A stretch of DNA of 17,569 bases, taken from contig CALGAG010000033.1 of assembly GCA_937951995.1 (NCBI GenBank), positions 1 to 17,569 on the forward strand, given 5' to 3'. Numbering within the stretch: the stretch's first letter is position 1; every line of letters starts with the position of its first letter. The notes under the pieces are model-generated. The model was not told the DNA's origin. It was given only the letters and a program-made list of their open reading frames with translations, and did not search any database. Below, piece after piece: positions 15,506 to 17,569 of the stretch. Source of the stretch: an uncultured Bacillota bacterium. Lineage in GTDB: Bacteria > Bacillota > Clostridia > Tissierellales > Tissierellaceae. A program made the translations under genes and the position numbers.

Positions 15506-15544
15506 CTCCTTATTCTCTTACATACATACTGTAAATATAAGGAG
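15506..15544 (+). promoter_or_regulatory. Nested hairpin covering the ribosome binding site of the small secreted protein
   Basis: CTCCTTAT (15506-15513) is a perfect complement of ATAAGGAG (15537-15544), which contains the ribosome binding site for GTG 15553. Inside it TTACA (15518-15522) pairs with TGTAA (15530-15534) around a 7-base loop. Together they make a 39-base AU-rich stem with a small internal loop. It could block translation until unfolded. Confidence 0.5.
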
Positions 15545-15552
15545 GTAATATT

Positions 15553-15843
15553 GTGAAAAGGACAGTATTTTTGATTATGATTTTTGCATTGCTTGCCAAT
15601 CTTGTTGTACCTGGTATGAGCTTTATTGAAGGAGAGACTGTGGTAGGCAATCCATTCTTAACAGTAGCTTACAGTTCAGAGGGAGAAGGTAATCAAGACC
15701 CTGAACTGGATATTGATGTGGATATAAATGACAATACTGGCGAAGACTCAGAAGGAAGGGGCTTACTGTTTTATTTGATTGTGGGTGCAATAATTGTAGT
15801 TGTACTAGTTGCAATTGTTTCCATGACCAATAGTAGAAAATAG
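15553..15843 (+). CDS. Small secreted, C-terminally membrane-anchored protein, unknown function
   Basis: I do not recognise this 96-residue protein. It begins with GTG (15553), 7 bases after AAGGAGG. A signal-like hydrophobic segment spans about 4-24 (possible cleavage uncertain). A short acidic linker of about 45 residues follows, rich in Asp, Glu, Gly and Asn (DPELDIDVDINDNTGEDSEG). A second membrane segment at about 73-91 ends in the short tail TNSRK. The topology suggests an acidic surface loop held at the membrane. It has its own terminator and a 142-base gap upstream, so it is likely a single-gene unit. Confidence 0.75.
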   Translation: MKRTVFLIMIFALLANLVVPGMSFIEGETVVGNPFLTVAYSSEGEGNQDPELDIDVDINDNTGEDSEGRGLLFYLIVGAIIVVVLVAIVSMTNSRK

Positions 15844-15887
15844 GATAGTAATCATAGTTTAAAAGGATTAGCATAAAGGATTAAAGG

Positions 15888-15939
15888 AAACAACCCATAA
15901 ACAGCTATTTTCAGGTATTTGTGGGTTGTTTGGTTTTTT
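15888..15939 (+). terminator. Intrinsic terminator after the small secreted protein
   Basis: AAACAACCCATAAA (15888-15901) pairs with TTTGTGGGTTGTTT (15918-15931), 14 pairs including one U-G, followed by GG and six T to 15939. Confidence 0.9.
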
Positions 15940-15982
15940 GATTTAGATGGTGGAGCCAGCTCTTGCTACTGGAGGTAACAAA

Positions 15983-16522
15983 ATGATTTATGTAGCTTTA
16001 CTAAGAGGAATAAATGTAGGTGGCAACAACAAAATCGATATGAAGGAATTAAAGGAAACCTTTGAAGATGTGGGCATGGAGTCTGTTACAACCTATATAA
16101 ACTCCGGAAATATAATCTTTACCGATTCAAGTCATTCCAGATTGGAAATTGAAAGAACTTTGGAAAAGGCAATCATGGATAGGCATATGCTTAACATAAA
16201 GGTCCTAGTAAGGAGTTTGGATGACTTTGATGAAATGATGAAAGCTTTGCCAGGCTCATGGAAAAACGACAAAACAATGAAAAGCAATGTTATTTTTCTG
16301 GTTGAAGGCATAGATAATGGGAAACTACTGGATGAACTTAGTATAAAAGAGGGAATTGATACAGTTAAGTATGTTCCAGGTGCAATCCTGTGGATGGTAG
16401 ACAAGAAGAACTCAACTAAAAGCGGGATGCTAAGGCTTGTAGGAACGAAAATATATAGGGATATGACAATTAGAAATGTTAATACAGTCAGGAAAATTTA
16501 TGAAATTATGAAGGGGACTTAA
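15983..16522 (+). CDS. DUF1697 family protein
   Basis: The conserved opening MIYVALLRGINVGGNN, followed by the segment YINSGNIIF, identifies the DUF1697 family, whose biochemical role is unknown. I choose ATG 15983 (179 residues, the normal family length) because GGAGG at 15970-15974 is 8 bases upstream; an in-frame ATG at 15947 lies next to the preceding terminator and would add 12 unlikely residues. There are no signal or membrane segments, so it is cytoplasmic. The following DUF2200 gene starts 16 bases after the stop, so the two form a small operon. Confidence 0.9.
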   Translation: MIYVALLRGINVGGNNKIDMKELKETFEDVGMESVTTYINSGNIIFTDSSHSRLEIERTLEKAIMDRHMLNIKVLVRSLDDFDEMMKALPGSWKNDKTMKSNVIFLVEGIDNGKLLDELSIKEGIDTVKYVPGAILWMVDKKNSTKSGMLRLVGTKIYRDMTIRNVNTVRKIYEIMKGT

Positions 16523-16538
16523 TAAGGGAGGGAATAAT

Positions 16539-16889
16539 ATGGCCGAACATAAAATCTATAAGATGAGCTTTGCCAAGGTCTACCCAATGTATGTGGCAAA
16601 GGCCGAAAAGAAGGGTCGTACAAAGGAAGAAGTGGACGAAATCATCCTTTGGCTTACGGGCTACAGTCAGGAAGACCTGGAAGATCAGCTTGGGAAGGAA
16701 ACTGATTTTGAAGGCTTCTTTGGTCAAGCACCCAATATGAACCCTTCGAGGGAACTGATCAAGGGAGTGGTCTGTGGAGTAAGGGTGGAGGATGTAGAAG
16801 AGCCCCTGATGCAGGAGATCAGATATCTGGACAAGCTTGTAGATGAGCTTGCAAGGGGCAAGAAGATGGAGAAGATTTTAAGAAAATAG
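16539..16889 (+). CDS. DUF2200 family protein
   Basis: This small cytoplasmic protein of 116 residues has the full DUF2200 pattern: an N-terminal IYKMSFAKVYPMYVAKAEKKGR, then LWLTGY, FFGQAPNMNPSRELIKGVVCGVRVE, and a C-terminal charged helix with LMQEIRYLDKLVDELARGK. The function is unknown; the family is often found next to other small uncharacterised genes on accessory segments. The start ATG follows AAGGGAGG. A terminator follows directly. Confidence 0.92.
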   Translation: MAEHKIYKMSFAKVYPMYVAKAEKKGRTKEEVDEIILWLTGYSQEDLEDQLGKETDFEGFFGQAPNMNPSRELIKGVVCGVRVEDVEEPLMQEIRYLDKLVDELARGKKMEKILRK

Positions 16890-16892
16890 GAG

Positions 16893-16933
16893 AAGGTACC
16901 TGATGGAATAATCCAAAAGGTACCTTTATTTTT
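16893..16933 (+). terminator. Intrinsic terminator after the DUF2200 gene
   Basis: AAGGTACCT (16893-16901) pairs with AGGTACCTT (16918-16926), and TGGA/TCCA extend the stem inside an internal loop. A T-rich tract runs to 16933. It separates two convergent genes. Confidence 0.8.
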
Positions 16934-16934
16934 G

Positions 16935-17569
16935 TCAATCCAGAGCGACATTCTCCATCTCCCGAATTTTCGAATGCATCTCCCTGAAAAGCTTCCTGTC
17001 GGAGAAGGACAATGAAGCTACAAAATCAGTTCTGATATCAAGTAGGCCTATAAGGTCCTCAAGATATTGGAATGCTGTTGCACGAGCCTGGAATTCCTCC
17101 AAGGAGGATTGTTGGGTTGGCTCGGCCAAGGCTTCCAAACTGCCCTTGATCTCATTGATTTTCTCCTTGTCCATCCTGATTGATTGAAGCTGGAGGAGAG
17201 CCTTTTCTGTACTATCAGCTGCCATACTGGAAAGCTCGTAGTATTTACTCAAGTAGTTTACCGAACGACTCATAAATCTCAAAGACTCAAGCTGGTCAGA
17301 CTCCATTTTCAGATACTTCAGATGATAGTCCAAGCCGCGGCTGAAGTTCTCTCCGGTTTCACTAAGAATCCTTTCATTTGCCAGAGAGATCCTTTGTGAC
17401 ATTTCATCCAGCAGCTGGGATCGGTCAGTTGATTCATAACCTCCCACAAGACCTGCTTTCATGCTTTCAAGTATTCTGTACTTTACCCTCTTTATGGCAG
17501 CAAGGTCATTAATAAGATGGGACTCAATACCAGGTATATATAGGTTAAGTACAAGTGCAATGGAAGCCC
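16935..17569 (-). CDS. C-terminal part of a putative membrane protein with long helical tail (possibly aromatic acid exporter/FUSC type)
   Basis: The minus-strand frame enters at the right window edge and ends at TGA 16935, giving 210 visible codons. It opens with a hydrophobic stretch (ASIALVLNLYIPGI) that looks like the end of a membrane segment. About 195 hydrophilic, strongly helical residues follow, with several coiled-coil-like stretches (ESHLINDLAAIKRVKYRIL, LLQLQSIRMDKEKINEIKG). This resembles the cytoplasmic tail of ArAE/DUF939-type transporters, but I see no decisive motif. The internal ATG at 17462 is not the true start, as the frame continues upstream without a stop. Confidence 0.6.
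   Translation of the reverse strand, partial: ASIALVLNLYIPGIESHLINDLAAIKRVKYRILESMKAGLVGGYESTDRSQLLDEMSQRISLANERILSETGENFSRGLDYHLKYLKMESDQLESLRFMSRSVNYLSKYYELSSMAADSTEKALLQLQSIRMDKEKINEIKGSLEALAEPTQQSSLEEFQARATAFQYLEDLIGLLDIRTDFVASLSFSDRKLFREMHSKIREMENVALD

Noticed and set aside
15862..15883. Direct repeat AAAGGATTA twice, 13 bases apart
   Set aside because: Only two short AT-rich copies in an untranslated stretch before a terminator; likely chance.

Overview
The window comes from a low-to-moderate GC Gram-positive bacterium, most likely a member of the Clostridia or Tissierellia. This is inferred from the WalRK operon with walH, walI and walJ, strong AGGAGG ribosome binding sites, frequent AGG and ATA codons, and typical hairpin/U-tract terminators. 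I cannot name the genus.

Layout. Positions 1-2696 (minus strand) hold a nearly complete P2A-type cation ATPase that runs off the left edge. Its leader (about 2739-2893) carries a sigma-A-like promoter, a clear yybP-ykoY Mn2+ riboswitch aptamer and an overlapping intrinsic terminator, so the pump is probably a Mn2+ (or Mn2+/Ca2+) exporter switched on by manganese. Divergently, positions 2929-11830 hold the essential cell-wall two-component locus and its companions: walR, walK, an unrecognised secreted protein, walH, walI, a terminator, then walJ, htrA, surE and tpx, closed by a terminator. rlmH follows, as it does near this locus in other Firmicutes.

The most unusual element lies between walK and the secreted-protein gene. 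Four WalR/PhoP-like hexamers repeat at an exact 11-base period and end 10 bases upstream of a perfect TATAAT. This predicts that WalR directly controls a secreted protein encoded inside its own operon, between the kinase and its WalH/WalI regulators.

The right part (12388-17569) is a more accessory-looking mix. It holds a REP-like inverted repeat at the rlmH stop codon, a 5'-truncated GNAT acetyltransferase remnant overlapping a PanE-like ketopantoate reductase gene, and a membrane-anchored beta-lactamase-fold serine hydrolase behind a promoter with the 19-base spacer and dyad typical of MerR-controlled promoters. After these come a 96-residue secreted/anchored peptide whose ribosome binding site can be folded into a nested hairpin, a DUF1697 gene, a DUF2200 gene, and the 3' part of a minus-strand membrane protein with a long helical tail. 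No rRNA, tRNA, CRISPR array or transposase gene was seen.
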